A program made the position numbers and the translations under genes. Of a DNA stretch of 49,032 nt, positions 26,053 through 34,609 are shown piece by piece. Within the stretch, counting starts at the first letter, position 1, and each line of letters begins with the position of its first letter. The stretch is from Myxococcales bacterium. Lineage in GTDB: Bacteria; Myxococcota_A; Polyangia; Polyangiales; Houyiibacteriaceae. Below the pieces are notes generated by a model. That model saw only the letters and a program-made list of their open reading frames with translations, had not been told where the DNA came from and made no database searches. The stretch spans positions 1-49,032 of the forward strand of contig JAAYBZ010000028.1 in NCBI GenBank assembly GCA_012744445.1. Reading direction: 5' to 3'.

Positions 26053-27021
26053 TCAGAGCGAGAGCCCCGCCCGCGGATCGGCCATCGCCTCGCTCACGGT
26101 GCGCAGCGCTTCCTCGACCCGGCTGTCGGCCTTGGCGGGCACCTTCACCTCGAGGTGCGCGATGAGATCGCTCCGGCCGCCCCCGCGCGTCGGCGCGCCC
26201 TTGCCACGGAGCCGGAGCTTGTCGCCCGTCTGCGAGCCGGGCGGGATCCGGAGCTGGACCTCCCCGTCGAGCGTGGGCACCGCGACCTTGGCGCCGAGCA
26301 CGGCCTCGGCCGGCGTGAGCGGCAGCCGGAGGTGGAGGTCGTCGCCCTCGCTCTCCCAGTAGAAGTGCCGATGAGGGCGCACGTGGACGGTCAGGATCAG
26401 ATCCCCGGCGGGCCCACCGCTCCGCCCCGGCTGGCCCTTGCCGCGGACGCGGATCTTCGAGCCCTCCTTGGCGCCGGCGGGGATGCGCACTCGGATCTCC
26501 GGCGAGCCGGGGAAGCGGAGCGTCCGCTCGGCGCCCCGGAGCGCGTCCACGAAGTCGAGCGTGATCTCGCTGTGGACGTCGGCGCCCTTCTGCGCGCGCG
26601 GCTCCGCGCGGCGTCGCCCGCCGCCGAAGAGATCCTCGAAGTTGAAGGAGAAGCTCCCACCGCCGCCGCCGAAGGGTCCGCCTCCTCCGAAGGGGTTGAA
26701 GCCGCCGCCTCCGCCGCCTCCGAAGATCTCCTCGAAGTCGATCGGTCGGCCGCCGGCGCGCCCGAAGCCGCCCACGTGCACGTTCGGATCGAACCCCTCC
26801 TTGAGGCCGAGCTCCCCGAACTGATCGTAGAGCTTCCGCTTCTCGGGATCGGAGAGCACCTCGTACGCCTCCGACACCGCTTTGAAGCGCTCCTCGGCCG
26901 CCTTGTCCCCAGGGTTGCGGTCCGGATGCAGCTCCTTCGCGAGCCGCCGGTACGCCTTCTTGATCTCTTGCGGCGTGGCGCCCTTGGAGACGCCCAGTCG
27001 TGCGTAGAAGTCTTCCGCCAT
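26053..27021 (-). CDS. DnaJ-class co-chaperone without zinc finger (CbpA/DnaJ2 type)
   Basis: A 322-residue type II J-protein. The J domain occupies ~4-70 with the HPD motif in KELHPDRNPG (~32-34), which stimulates the DnaK ATPase. A long Gly/Phe-rich linker follows (GGGGGGGFNPFGGGG and similar). The two C-terminal beta-domains then begin near GADVHSEITLDF, with no CxxCxGxG repeats. The zinc finger of canonical DnaJ is therefore absent, as in CbpA. It reads leftward between the oriC-like region and uppS, with a parS site about 90 bases upstream of its start. Confidence 0.93.
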   Translation of the reverse strand: MAEDFYARLGVSKGATPQEIKKAYRRLAKELHPDRNPGDKAAEERFKAVSEAYEVLSDPEKRKLYDQFGELGLKEGFDPNVHVGGFGRAGGRPIDFEEIFGGGGGGGFNPFGGGGPFGGGGGSFSFNFEDLFGGGRRRAEPRAQKGADVHSEITLDFVDALRGAERTLRFPGSPEIRVRIPAGAKEGSKIRVRGKGQPGRSGGPAGDLILTVHVRPHRHFYWESEGDDLHLRLPLTPAEAVLGAKVAVPTLDGEVQLRIPPGSQTGDKLRLRGKGAPTRGGGRSDLIAHLEVKVPAKADSRVEEALRTVSEAMADPRAGLSL

Positions 27022-27109
27022 ACGTGTGGCCTACGCTAAGCATCCGCCCGCCGGATTTCACCCCCTCCGATGCAGGAGGAAGCCCGCTCGAAGGTGCGGA
27101 GCCCCTGCC

Positions 27110-27123
27110 GTTTCACGTGAAAC
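27110..27123. promoter_or_regulatory. parS site 4 (ParB binding)
   Basis: Perfect GTTTCACGTGAAAC in the 168-base divergent space between the DnaJ-type gene and uppS, 1.65 kb from site 3. Confidence 0.9.
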
Positions 27124-27189
27124 AGGGGAGCCGCACGAGGCGGCGTCCCGACGTTGCCCTCCTCGGGGGCGCATGATACCGGGTGACAG

Positions 27190-27957
27190 TTGACCACCGC
27201 CGACCACGATCCTGCCCTTCCCGCCCACGTCGCCATCATCATGGATGGCAACGGACGCTGGGCTCAGCTCCGGGGGGAGCCCCGCCCCGAGGGGCATCGC
27301 GCCGGCGCCGCGGCCGTCCGGAAGATCGTCCGTGAGGCGCGCCGCCGCGGCATCCAGGCCCTCACCCTCTTCGCCTTCTCCGAGCAGAACTGGCAGCGGC
27401 CCGACTTCGAGGTGAACGCCTTGATGTCGCTCCTGCTCCAATTCCTCGTCGACGAGCGGAAGGAGCTCCTCGAGAACCAGATCGCGCTCCGGGCGATCGG
27501 CCGGCTCGAGCGCCTGCCCCGCGAGGTGCGCGAGAAGCTCGACGAGCTGGCCCGTGAGACGGCCCCGGGCGCGCGGATGACGCTCACGCTCGCGCTCTCG
27601 TATGGGGGGCGCGAAGAGCTCGTCGACGTCTTCCGGGCGATGGCCGAGGAGGTCGCCGCGGGGAGGCTCGCCCCGGAGGAGATCGACGAGGCCCTCGTCG
27701 ACGCGCGCCTGCCCTCCGTGGCGGTGGGGCAGGTCGATCTGCTCATCCGCACAGGAGCGGAACAAAGGATCAGCAACTTCCTCTTGTGGGGCGCGGCCTA
27801 CGCCGAGCTCTACTTCTCGTCCAAGCTCTGGCCCGACTTCGAGGAGGGGGACCTCGTCGCGGCGCTCGACCACTACAAAACACGCGATCGGAGGTTCGGC
27901 CGCGTGGCAGACTCCCGGCCGATGAAGACCGAAGTAGCGAAACGAGGCACGGAGTGA
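27190..27957 (+). CDS. uppS: Undecaprenyl diphosphate synthase (cis-prenyltransferase)
   Basis: A 255-residue enzyme. IIMDGNGRWAQ (~16-26) with the catalytic Asp, the GHRAGAAAVRKIV helix and the C-terminal IRTGAEQRISNFLLWGAAYA and AELYFSSKLWPDF blocks identify UppS. It extends farnesyl diphosphate to the C55 carrier lipid of cell-wall synthesis. The most plausible start is TTG 27190, preceded by GGGTGA. No ATG exists upstream of the conserved region, and the first internal ATG would delete it. The stop overlaps the cdsA start by four bases, a common pairing. Confidence 0.95.
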   Translation: MTTADHDPALPAHVAIIMDGNGRWAQLRGEPRPEGHRAGAAAVRKIVREARRRGIQALTLFAFSEQNWQRPDFEVNALMSLLLQFLVDERKELLENQIALRAIGRLERLPREVREKLDELARETAPGARMTLTLALSYGGREELVDVFRAMAEEVAAGRLAPEEIDEALVDARLPSVAVGQVDLLIRTGAEQRISNFLLWGAAYAELYFSSKLWPDFEEGDLVAALDHYKTRDRRFGRVADSRPMKTEVAKRGTE

Positions 27958-28775
27958 ACGACACGTTGAAGCGGGTGCTGGCCGTGCTCCCGCTCATCCC
28001 CCTCATCCTTTGGTTGATGTTCGCCGGACCCGCGTGGGGATTCCAGGCGTTGGTCCTCGCCGCCGTGACCATCTCGGGCTTCGAGTTCGGCAAGATGGTC
28101 GCGCCAGGCGATCGGCTGCTCCAGGGCATCGTCGTCTCGGGCACCGTCCTCCTCTCGGCCGCGCGCATCCTCGCGAACGACGCGGCCGTCGTGGACGGCG
28201 CGCTCTTCGTCGTGGCCTTCCTCGCGCTCCTCGGCGCGCTCCTCCGGCCCGAGCCCGTCGACGAGGCCGCGCGGCGCATCGGCTTCATGCTGGCGGGGCC
28301 TCTTTACGCCGGCTTCCTCCTCAGCTCGATCGCCCTCGTGCACGCCTATCCCTCGGGCGGGAGCTGGGTGCTGCTCTGCATGTTCGTGGCGTGGCTCAGT
28401 GACACCTTCGCGTACTTCGGGGGGAAGTTCTTCGGCAAGCACAAGCTCTACCCCAAGCTCAGCCCCAAGAAGACGGTGGAGGGCGCGGTCTCGGGCCTCC
28501 TCGGGAGCGTGCTCGGCGCGGTCGCGATCTCGCTCTTCTTCATCCCGGAGCAGCTGCCGGTGGTCCACGCCGTGGTCCTCGGCGTCTTCGGCGGCGCGCT
28601 CGGTCAGGCCGGCGACCTCTTCGAGAGCCTCATCAAGCGCAGCGTGGGCGTGAAGGACAGCGGCCAGCTCCTCCCGGGCCACGGCGGCATCCTCGATCGC
28701 GTCGACGCGCTCATGTACACGTCGAGCGCCATCTGGGTCTACGCGCACTTCGTCCTCGGCGTGCGGCCGGGCTGA
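27954..28775 (+). CDS. cdsA: Phosphatidate cytidylyltransferase
   Basis: A 273-residue integral membrane enzyme with multiple hydrophobic helices (LAVLPLIPLILWLMFAGP first). Its C-terminal signature SLIKRSVGVKDSGQLLPGHG continues with GILDRVD, the CDP-DAG synthase PROSITE pattern. It makes CDP-diacylglycerol from phosphatidate and CTP for phospholipid synthesis. GTG at 27954 overlaps the uppS stop (GTGA). The usual downstream partners dxr and rseP are missing; glutamate dehydrogenase follows instead. Confidence 0.95.
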   Translation: MNDTLKRVLAVLPLIPLILWLMFAGPAWGFQALVLAAVTISGFEFGKMVAPGDRLLQGIVVSGTVLLSAARILANDAAVVDGALFVVAFLALLGALLRPEPVDEAARRIGFMLAGPLYAGFLLSSIALVHAYPSGGSWVLLCMFVAWLSDTFAYFGGKFFGKHKLYPKLSPKKTVEGAVSGLLGSVLGAVAISLFFIPEQLPVVHAVVLGVFGGALGQAGDLFESLIKRSVGVKDSGQLLPGHGGILDRVDALMYTSSAIWVYAHFVLGVRPG

Positions 28776-28824
28776 GCCCGCGATCCGAGGCGCGGGCGCC
28801 GTGGTCGCGCCGCCCCCGGCTCCT

Positions 28825-28830
28825 TATATT
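28825..28830 (+). promoter_or_regulatory. -10 box placed for a leaderless glutamate dehydrogenase mRNA
   Basis: TATATT ends six bases before the ATG at 28837, so transcription would begin at or beside the start codon. The -35 region is poor. GAGGGG between box and ATG is too close to act as a normal ribosome site. Confidence 0.4.
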
Positions 28831-28836
28831 GAGGGG

Positions 28837-30096
28837 ATGAGCGCGCCGAGCTTCTCGGAGATCGTCCGCTCGCACTCGACGCGGGCGGCCGAGCTGATGG
28901 GCGTGTCGAGCGCGGTGCAGACCATCCTCGCGGAGCCCAAGCGCGAGCTCATCGTGCACTTCCCCGTGCGGATGGACGACGGGAGCTTCCGGCTCTTCAA
29001 GGGCTACCGCGTCCAGCACAACAACATCCTCGGCCCCTACAAGGGCGGGATCCGCTTCCACGAGACGGTCTCGCTCGACGACGTGCGCGCGCTCGCCGCG
29101 ATGATGACGTGGAAGTGCGCGCTCATGCAGCTCCCCTTCGGCGGCGCGAAGGGCGGCGTCACGGTCGATCCCTCCACGCTCAGCCGCGGCGAGCTCGAGC
29201 GTGTCACGCGCCGCTTCACCCACGACCTCGGCGACAACATCGGCCCGAACCACGACATCCCCGCGCCCGACGTCGGCACCAACGCGCAGGTGATGGTCTG
29301 GATGATGGACACGTACATGAACACGGTCTCCGAGTCGCAGAAGCAGGTGCAGCGCGCCGTGGTCACGGGGAAGTCGCTCGCGGCCGGCGGCTCGCAAGGG
29401 CGCGACAAGGCTACGAGCCAGGGCATGATCCACTGCCTCCAGCGCTGGGCCGACGACCATCGCGTCGACCTCGCGGGCTGCTCCGCCATCATCCAGGGCT
29501 TCGGCCAGGTGGGCTCGCACCTCGCGATGCTCCTCGTGCGGCTCGGCGTGAGCATCTACGCCGTGGCCGACAAGAGCGGCGCGTACAAGAGCGCCGAGGG
29601 CTTCAACCCGCACAAGCTCGTCGCGTACGTCCGCGAGCACGGCGTCCTCGCGGGCTATCCCCGCGCCGAGCCGATCTCGCAGGAGGAGTTCTTCTCCACG
29701 CCCGCCGACTTCTTCTTCCCGGCCGCCCTCCAGAACGCCGTCGGGCCCGCGGAGGCCGAGCGCCTCGACGTCCGCCTCGTCGTCGAGGGGGCCAACGGCC
29801 CCATCACGCCCGAGGCCGAGCGCATCCTCCTCGACAAAGGCGTCGACATCATCCCGGACCTCCTGGCCAACGCGGGTGGAGTCGTGGTCTCCTACTTCGA
29901 GTGGCTGCAGAACCGGAGGACCGAGCGATGGACGCTCGCCCACGTCGACGCGCGCCTCGAGCGCCAGATGAACGAGGCCTACATGCGCGTCTCGCTCCAC
30001 GCGGCCGATCGCGGGATCGATCGCCGCACGGCGGCCTACGCGCTCGCCGTGGCGCATCTCGCCGAGGCCTACGAGGAGCGGGGGGTCTTCCCGTGA
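28837..30096 (+). CDS. Glutamate dehydrogenase (Glu/Leu/Phe/Val dehydrogenase family)
   Basis: A 419-residue amino-acid dehydrogenase. The substrate domain has GPYKGGIRFH and the catalytic-lysine motif PFGGAKGGVTVDP (~99-111). The Rossmann domain shows IIQGFGQVGSHLA. Late blocks VVEGANGPITPEAE and LLANAGGVVVSYFEW match hexameric glutamate dehydrogenases. It interconverts glutamate and 2-oxoglutarate plus ammonia, with NAD or NADP not decided here. ATG at 28837 begins MSAPSFSEIV; a frame extending 12 codons upstream has no support. An AraC-type regulator follows 25 bases downstream. Confidence 0.92.
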   Translation: MSAPSFSEIVRSHSTRAAELMGVSSAVQTILAEPKRELIVHFPVRMDDGSFRLFKGYRVQHNNILGPYKGGIRFHETVSLDDVRALAAMMTWKCALMQLPFGGAKGGVTVDPSTLSRGELERVTRRFTHDLGDNIGPNHDIPAPDVGTNAQVMVWMMDTYMNTVSESQKQVQRAVVTGKSLAAGGSQGRDKATSQGMIHCLQRWADDHRVDLAGCSAIIQGFGQVGSHLAMLLVRLGVSIYAVADKSGAYKSAEGFNPHKLVAYVREHGVLAGYPRAEPISQEEFFSTPADFFFPAALQNAVGPAEAERLDVRLVVEGANGPITPEAERILLDKGVDIIPDLLANAGGVVVSYFEWLQNRRTERWTLAHVDARLERQMNEAYMRVSLHAADRGIDRRTAAYALAVAHLAEAYEERGVFP

Positions 30097-30121
30097 CCGT
30101 CGCTTCGGAGGGGGCGCGCCC

Positions 30122-31015
30122 ATGATCGCGCGCACGCCGGGGGGCTTGCTCGGCCGGTTCGTCGAGCGCGTCTGGGTGACCGACGCGGGCGGGACCGCGG
30201 GGCTCGAGCGCGTCGTGCCCACGGGCCGGATGCATCTCGTCGTCCGGCTCGACCCGAGGCCCCTCGCCATCTACGCCGACGAGGCCGACGGGGAGGGCGA
30301 GCGATTCCGAGGGTCGGTGGTCGGCGGCGCCCGCGCGCGGTATCACATTCGCGACGGATCCACGGGCGGACCATCGGTCGGCGCGCTCCTCCGGCCCGGC
30401 GCCGCGCGTGCCCTCCTCGGCGCGCCGGCCCGCGAATTCTCCGGGCGGCACGTCTCGCTCGCCGACGTCTGGGGCGACGCGGCCGCGCGCCTCGAGGGCC
30501 GGCTCGTGGAGGCCGAAGGCGAGGCGGCCCGGCTCGCCATCTTCGAGGCCGAGCTCCTCGGGCGGCTGCTCGAAGCCCATCGCGTGGCCGTCGATCCCCG
30601 CCTCGAAGCCGCGGCCGTCCGACTCGCCGAGGGCGCGCGCGTGGCCGAGGTCGCGGCGGCGCTCGGGCAGAGCCCCCGCCGGTTCTTCGCGTGGTTCGAG
30701 GAGGCGGTCGGCCTCGCGCCCAAGCGGTACGCGGCGGTGGTGCGCGCGAGCCGCGCGCTCGCGCTGGCCGCCAAGCGTCCCGAGCTCTCTTGGACGAGCA
30801 TCGCCGAGCGCCTCGGGTATTCCGACCTCGCCCACCTCCACCGCGAGCTCCGGGCGCTCTCGGGCGTCACGCCGCGCGAATTCCGGGCGATCGCGCCCGC
30901 GCACCCCAACCACCTCCCGCTTTCGCCGATTCGTTCAAGCGCGGCCCGCCAACCCGCCGAAAGATCGACGCATGACCCAGATCCACGAAGCCTTCATCTA
31001 CCTCCGCGTGCGTGA
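30122..31015 (+). CDS. AraC-family transcriptional regulator
   Basis: A 297-residue regulator. The first ~130 residues (LLGRFVERVWVTDAG, then GRMHLVVRLDPRPL) resemble the DUF6597-type N-domain common in AraC-like proteins. The C-terminal two-helix-turn-helix domain runs from about LAEGARVAEVAAALGQSPRR to IAERLGYSDLAHLHREL and GVTPREFRAI. Its last 44 bases overlap the start of the VOC gene in another frame, which is long for an overlap. The biologically relevant C-terminus may therefore be shorter in effect, or the two genes may be translationally coupled. A role in controlling the VOC protein is plausible. Confidence 0.85.
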   Translation: MIARTPGGLLGRFVERVWVTDAGGTAGLERVVPTGRMHLVVRLDPRPLAIYADEADGEGERFRGSVVGGARARYHIRDGSTGGPSVGALLRPGAARALLGAPAREFSGRHVSLADVWGDAAARLEGRLVEAEGEAARLAIFEAELLGRLLEAHRVAVDPRLEAAAVRLAEGARVAEVAAALGQSPRRFFAWFEEAVGLAPKRYAAVVRASRALALAAKRPELSWTSIAERLGYSDLAHLHRELRALSGVTPREFRAIAPAHPNHLPLSPIRSSAARQPAERSTHDPDPRSLHLPPRA

Positions 31016-31412
31016 CGCGGCGGCGGCCACCGATTTCTACAAGGCGGTCTTCGGCGCCGAAGAGCTCTTCCGCCTCACCGAGCCGAGCGGTCGCATCGGC
31101 CACGTCGAGCTCAAGCTCGGGCCCACCACGCTCATGCTCGCGGAGGAATTCCCCGAGTACGACCTCTACGCGCCCGCGCCCGGCGATCGCACCCACTTCT
31201 GCATCCACCTCCACGTGGACGACGCCGACGCCCTCGTGGCGAAGGCGGTCGAGGCCGGGGCCCAGTTGATCCGGCCCCTGACCGACCAGTTCTACGGTGA
31301 GCGCTCGGGCACCGTCCGCGACCCCTTCGGCCACGAATGGCTGATCGGTCACTCGCTCGAAGAGCTCACGCCCGAAGAAATGCAGCGCCGCTATACGGCC
31401 ATGCTCGAGTGA
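30972..31412 (+). CDS. VOC-superfamily (glyoxalase/bleomycin-resistance-like) protein
   Basis: A 146-residue protein with the paired beta-alpha-beta-beta-beta fold. It starts IHEAFIYLRVRDAAAATDFY, followed by KAVFGAEELF. The second module includes HFCIHLHVDDADALVAKAVE and ends VRDPFGHEWLIGHSLEELTP. Metal ligands typical of the family (His near the start, His in HEWLIGH, Glu) are in place. Members are isomerases, dioxygenases or drug-binding resistance proteins, and the reaction cannot be assigned. It overlaps the AraC-type regulator by 44 bases and probably shares its transcript. Confidence 0.85.
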   Translation: MTQIHEAFIYLRVRDAAAATDFYKAVFGAEELFRLTEPSGRIGHVELKLGPTTLMLAEEFPEYDLYAPAPGDRTHFCIHLHVDDADALVAKAVEAGAQLIRPLTDQFYGERSGTVRDPFGHEWLIGHSLEELTPEEMQRRYTAMLE

Positions 31413-31462
31413 CGTGGTCCCGCGGGGGGACGCTTCGATGCGACGCGATTCGTCCGCCCGGC

Positions 31463-31493
31463 TTGACTTCGGTGGGCGTTTGGCCTGCATATT
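31463..31493 (+). promoter_or_regulatory. Promoter of the DUF4388 gene, probably leaderless
   Basis: TTGACT (31463-31468), a 19-base spacer and CATATT (31488-31493). The -10 ends six bases before the ATG at 31500, which would put +1 at the start codon. The spacer is longer than ideal. Confidence 0.45.
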
Positions 31494-31499
31494 CCGGCC

Positions 31500-32384
31500 A
31501 TGACTTCGACTGCGCGCCTGCGAGGCGCGATCCCGAACGAGGGCGCGATGTCGCTCCTCCGTCGCTTCGAAGGGGAGCGTGTCAGCGGCCGCCTCCACTT
31601 CGAGGGGGCGGGCGTGAGCGGCGAGGTTTGGCTCGTCGGCGGCCAGCCGCTCGACGACGAGGCGCAGCTCGAGGCGATGGAGCGCCTGCTCCAGCTCGAG
31701 GCCGGTGAGTTCCACTTCACGCCGGCTCTCCCGCCCCTGCCCATGAGCCGCGGCGACGACCGCGTCCGCGAGGGCCGGCTGGGCGTCCACGCCGTCGCCG
31801 ACCTGATGGCGTACTGCGAAGACGCCGGCCTCACCGGCACGCTCTCGGTCCGCCGCCGTGAGCGCGAGGCGCGCCTCGGCTACTTCCGCGGCGAGCTCGT
31901 CGACATCCGCGTCGACGGCCAGGCCCACGACGACCTCATGGCGATCTTCGAGTGGGAGGCGGGCGATTTCCGCATCGAGCTCACCGAGACCTCGCCGGCC
32001 GAGGAGAACTGGGCCATCCGCTCCGAGGAGCTCCGCGCCGAGGCCCCGCCGCTCGCCGTCGAGGTGAGCCTCGAGCAGATCGTCGAGGAGGGCCGGAACC
32101 GTCGACCCTCCAACCTCCCGCCGCCCAAGGTGCGGGCGAGCGAGCGCAAGCCGCGCCCCGACGCCACGGTGAAGATCGTCTTCCTCGGCGCGCCCGAGCC
32201 CGTCACCGCGCCCGAGGTGGAGCTCGCCCTCGCGCCGCCCAAGCTTCCCCTCGACACCTACGACGACGAGAAGCCCGAGGGCTTCGTCTCGCGCGCCGGG
32301 GCCACGCTCGGGTGGATCGCCGTCTGGGCCGCGCTCGTGCTCGCCGCCCTCGCGTCGATCCCGCACATGCCGCTCGACCCGTAG
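31500..32384 (+). CDS. DUF4388 (PATAN-type) protein with a C-terminal membrane anchor
   Basis: A 294-residue protein. Two DUF4388-like segments are visible: residues ~8-75 (MSLLRRFEGERVSGRLHFEG) and ~85-160 (LMAYCEDAGLTGTLSVRRRE, then GYFRGELVDIRVDGQ and IFEWEAGDFRIEL). A Pro/Glu-rich linker follows, then a single hydrophobic segment near the end (LGWIAVWAALVLAALASI). DUF4388 is abundant in myxobacteria and cyanobacterial PatA-type proteins and is usually linked to signalling assemblies. The tail anchor suggests attachment to the inner membrane. No Shine-Dalgarno sequence precedes the ATG, consistent with a leaderless transcript. Confidence 0.8.
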   Translation: MTSTARLRGAIPNEGAMSLLRRFEGERVSGRLHFEGAGVSGEVWLVGGQPLDDEAQLEAMERLLQLEAGEFHFTPALPPLPMSRGDDRVREGRLGVHAVADLMAYCEDAGLTGTLSVRRREREARLGYFRGELVDIRVDGQAHDDLMAIFEWEAGDFRIELTETSPAEENWAIRSEELRAEAPPLAVEVSLEQIVEEGRNRRPSNLPPPKVRASERKPRPDATVKIVFLGAPEPVTAPEVELALAPPKLPLDTYDDEKPEGFVSRAGATLGWIAVWAALVLAALASIPHMPLDP

Positions 32385-32405
32385 TAGGGTTCGAGCGACC
32401 CCCCG

Positions 32406-34022
32406 ATGCGTCGGCCGTCCCTGATCGCCCTGCTCACCCTCGCGCTCCTGCTCCTCGGCAGGTCGGCGTCCGCGCAGGGCGAGGAGGCGGCGCCCGTCGA
32501 GCCCGAGGGCGAGGCGGCGCCCGTCGAACCCGAGGTCGAGGGCGAGGCGCCCGACGTCGCGCCCGCGCCCACCCCGGAGGACGGGATCGAGGACGACGAG
32601 GAGGAGGACGAAGAGCTCCCGCCCGCCTCGCTCCGCTATCTGCTCGAGGACGTCGTCATCGAGGGCAACAAGCGGACGCGCACGCACCTCATCCGCGCCC
32701 TCGTGCCCTACCAACCCGGCGACGTCATCGAGCCGGAGGAGAACGAGCTCGAGACCATCGAGTGGAAGATCCGCGGCACGGGCTGGTTCGACCTCGTCGA
32801 GCTCCGGCTGCGGCGGGGATCGAAGCGCGGACGGGTGGTCCTCGTCGTAAGGGTCGTGGAGCGCAACACCATCGTCGTCCGCGAGCTCCGCTTCGGCCTG
32901 AGCGAGGGCCTCCGGCGGCGCATGGACCTCACGGGCCAGGTCATCCCCTACGTGGCCTTCTCCCTCGCCGACGCCAACATCGGCGGCCGCGGCATCGCGC
33001 TCGGCGCCGACCTGGTGATGTCGCAGACGCAGCAGGGCGCCCGGCTCACCTACGCCCACCCGCGCCTCCGGGAGAGCGAATTCGGTCTCCGCTCCTCGCT
33101 CATGTTCGCCAACGCGCGCCAGTTCTTCGGGAACGAGCCGCGCATCTCGCAGATCTGCGACGTGGATGGCGTCCCGGACTGCGTGCGCGAGGTCATCGCC
33201 AAGAACGCGGTCGTCTTCTACCGGCGCACGGCGCTCACGCTGGGCACGGGCCGGGGCGTCGGCTCGTCCACCTACGTCTTCCTCGACTGGATGGGCGAGC
33301 ACGTCTCGATGCTCTCGCGCCCCGAGGCGGCGAGCGAGCGACGCGGCGACCAGATCGTCCCCATCGACTTCGCCATCGAGGACGGGAAGAGCTTCGTCTC
33401 GGCCTTCCGCCTCGGCTTCATCTACGACCGGCGCGACGATCCGGGGCTGCCCACCCAGGGCCTCCTCATCCGCGCGACGAGCGAGGTGGCGAGCTCGTTC
33501 TTCGGGAGCTCCTACGACTTCATCCGCACGCAGATCCTCGCGCGCGGCTACGTGCCCCTCGAGAAGCGCCACGTGCTCCGCTTCTCGGGCTTCCTCGGCA
33601 CGGTCTTCGGCACCGCGCCCTTCTTCTACCAGTTCCAGATCTCCGACCTCACCGACCTCCTCCCGAGCCCGGCGCTCGACATCGTCCTCGACCGCCGCCC
33701 GGCGCCCAACCTCTTCGGCACCGCCATCGCCGTGATGCGCAACGAGGAGTTCGCGGCGCGCGTCGACGTCCAATACGACTTCGCCATCTATCGCGCGCGA
33801 TCGGGCGGGCTCCGCGGCCTGAACCTCTACGCCAACCTCGGCGTCCTCATGCTCGCCGACCCCCGCGATCTGCGGATCGCGGTCCCGGGATATTCGGGCG
33901 CCGCGGCGCTGCCCATCGACCTCACCTTCGACCTCGGCTTCATGATGGAGACCACGGTCGGCGTCTTCCAGTTCGGCTTCTCGAACCTGCTCGGGTTCAT
34001 CGACCTGCGAGGGGGCCGGTGA
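32406..34022 (+). CDS. POTRA-containing outer-membrane beta-barrel protein (BamA/TamA-like)
   Basis: A 538-residue exported protein. The signal peptide (LIALLTLALLLLGRSASAQG) is followed by a very acidic Glu/Pro/Asp stretch (~25-70). A single POTRA-like module follows, starting LLEDVVIEGNKRTRTHLIRA, with a second short segment VVLVVRVVERNTIVVREL. A bacterial surface antigen-type barrel makes up the rest (RLGFIYDRRDDPGLPTQGLL is the family block). Omp85-family proteins insert or translocate outer-membrane proteins or lipids. With one POTRA it is not the main BamA. It overlaps the DUF4390 gene (GTGA), so it belongs to the same operon. Confidence 0.82.
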   Translation: MRRPSLIALLTLALLLLGRSASAQGEEAAPVEPEGEAAPVEPEVEGEAPDVAPAPTPEDGIEDDEEEDEELPPASLRYLLEDVVIEGNKRTRTHLIRALVPYQPGDVIEPEENELETIEWKIRGTGWFDLVELRLRRGSKRGRVVLVVRVVERNTIVVRELRFGLSEGLRRRMDLTGQVIPYVAFSLADANIGGRGIALGADLVMSQTQQGARLTYAHPRLRESEFGLRSSLMFANARQFFGNEPRISQICDVDGVPDCVREVIAKNAVVFYRRTALTLGTGRGVGSSTYVFLDWMGEHVSMLSRPEAASERRGDQIVPIDFAIEDGKSFVSAFRLGFIYDRRDDPGLPTQGLLIRATSEVASSFFGSSYDFIRTQILARGYVPLEKRHVLRFSGFLGTVFGTAPFFYQFQISDLTDLLPSPALDIVLDRRPAPNLFGTAIAVMRNEEFAARVDVQYDFAIYRARSGGLRGLNLYANLGVLMLADPRDLRIAVPGYSGAAALPIDLTFDLGFMMETTVGVFQFGFSNLLGFIDLRGGR

Positions 34023-34609
34023 AGAAACGCCTCGCGTGGCTCCTCCTCGCCTCGCTCGCCTTCGCCTCGGTGGCGCTCGCCAAGATCCCCGAGCGCGCCA
34101 TGAAGGTGGAGTTCGAGCGGGGCGTGCCGCGTGTCTCGTTCTCGGCGCGGGAGCTCGAGGACGCCTCCGTGCGACGCGCCCTCGAGAGCGGTCTCGCCAA
34201 GCACCTGGTGATCACCGTGCAGTCCTTCCCCTCGGGGAGCGACCGCGCGCTCGCGACGGCGACGCAGACCTGCCGCGTCACCTTCGACCTCTGGGAGGAG
34301 GACTTCGTCGTCCGCATCGGCAACCAGCACGAGCGACTGCCCACGCTCGCGGCCGTCCTCTCGCGGTGCCTCGAGGTCGTCCGGCTGCCGGTCGGCGTGG
34401 CCTCGGACTACGCGCCCGGCGCGCGCGTCTTCTTCGCGGTCCGCGCGGAGTTCAACCCGATCGGCCGGGACCGTTGCCACGGGCTCCTCCGCAGCCCGGG
34501 GAGCGCCGATCCGATCGGCCCCGTGGTCGTGAACATCGTCCGGCGCGAGATCTGCCGCGCCGAGAAGGCCATCGAGTTCCGCTCGCCCGACGTGGAGGTG
34601 CCGCGATGA
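34019..34609 (+). CDS. DUF4390-family exported protein
   Basis: A 196-residue protein starting at GTG 34019. The signal peptide is KKRLAWLLLASLAFASVALA. The mature part begins KIPERAMKVEFERGVPRVSF. WEEDFVVRIGNQ and GARVFFAVRAEFNPIGRDRC are the recognisable middle and late blocks. DUF4390 genes are, as far as I know, usually adjacent to an NtrY-type sensor kinase, as here. This suggests a periplasmic accessory or sensor partner of that kinase. It overlaps the gene before it (GTGA) and the kinase after it (ATGA), so three genes are tightly coupled. Confidence 0.75.
   Translation: MKKRLAWLLLASLAFASVALAKIPERAMKVEFERGVPRVSFSARELEDASVRRALESGLAKHLVITVQSFPSGSDRALATATQTCRVTFDLWEEDFVVRIGNQHERLPTLAAVLSRCLEVVRLPVGVASDYAPGARVFFAVRAEFNPIGRDRCHGLLRSPGSADPIGPVVVNIVRREICRAEKAIEFRSPDVEVPR

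Noticed and set aside
28776..28797. GC-rich hairpin (GCCCGCG/CGCGGGC) after cdsA as a terminator
   Set aside because: No T run follows on the plus strand, so it may be a pause or attenuator at best.
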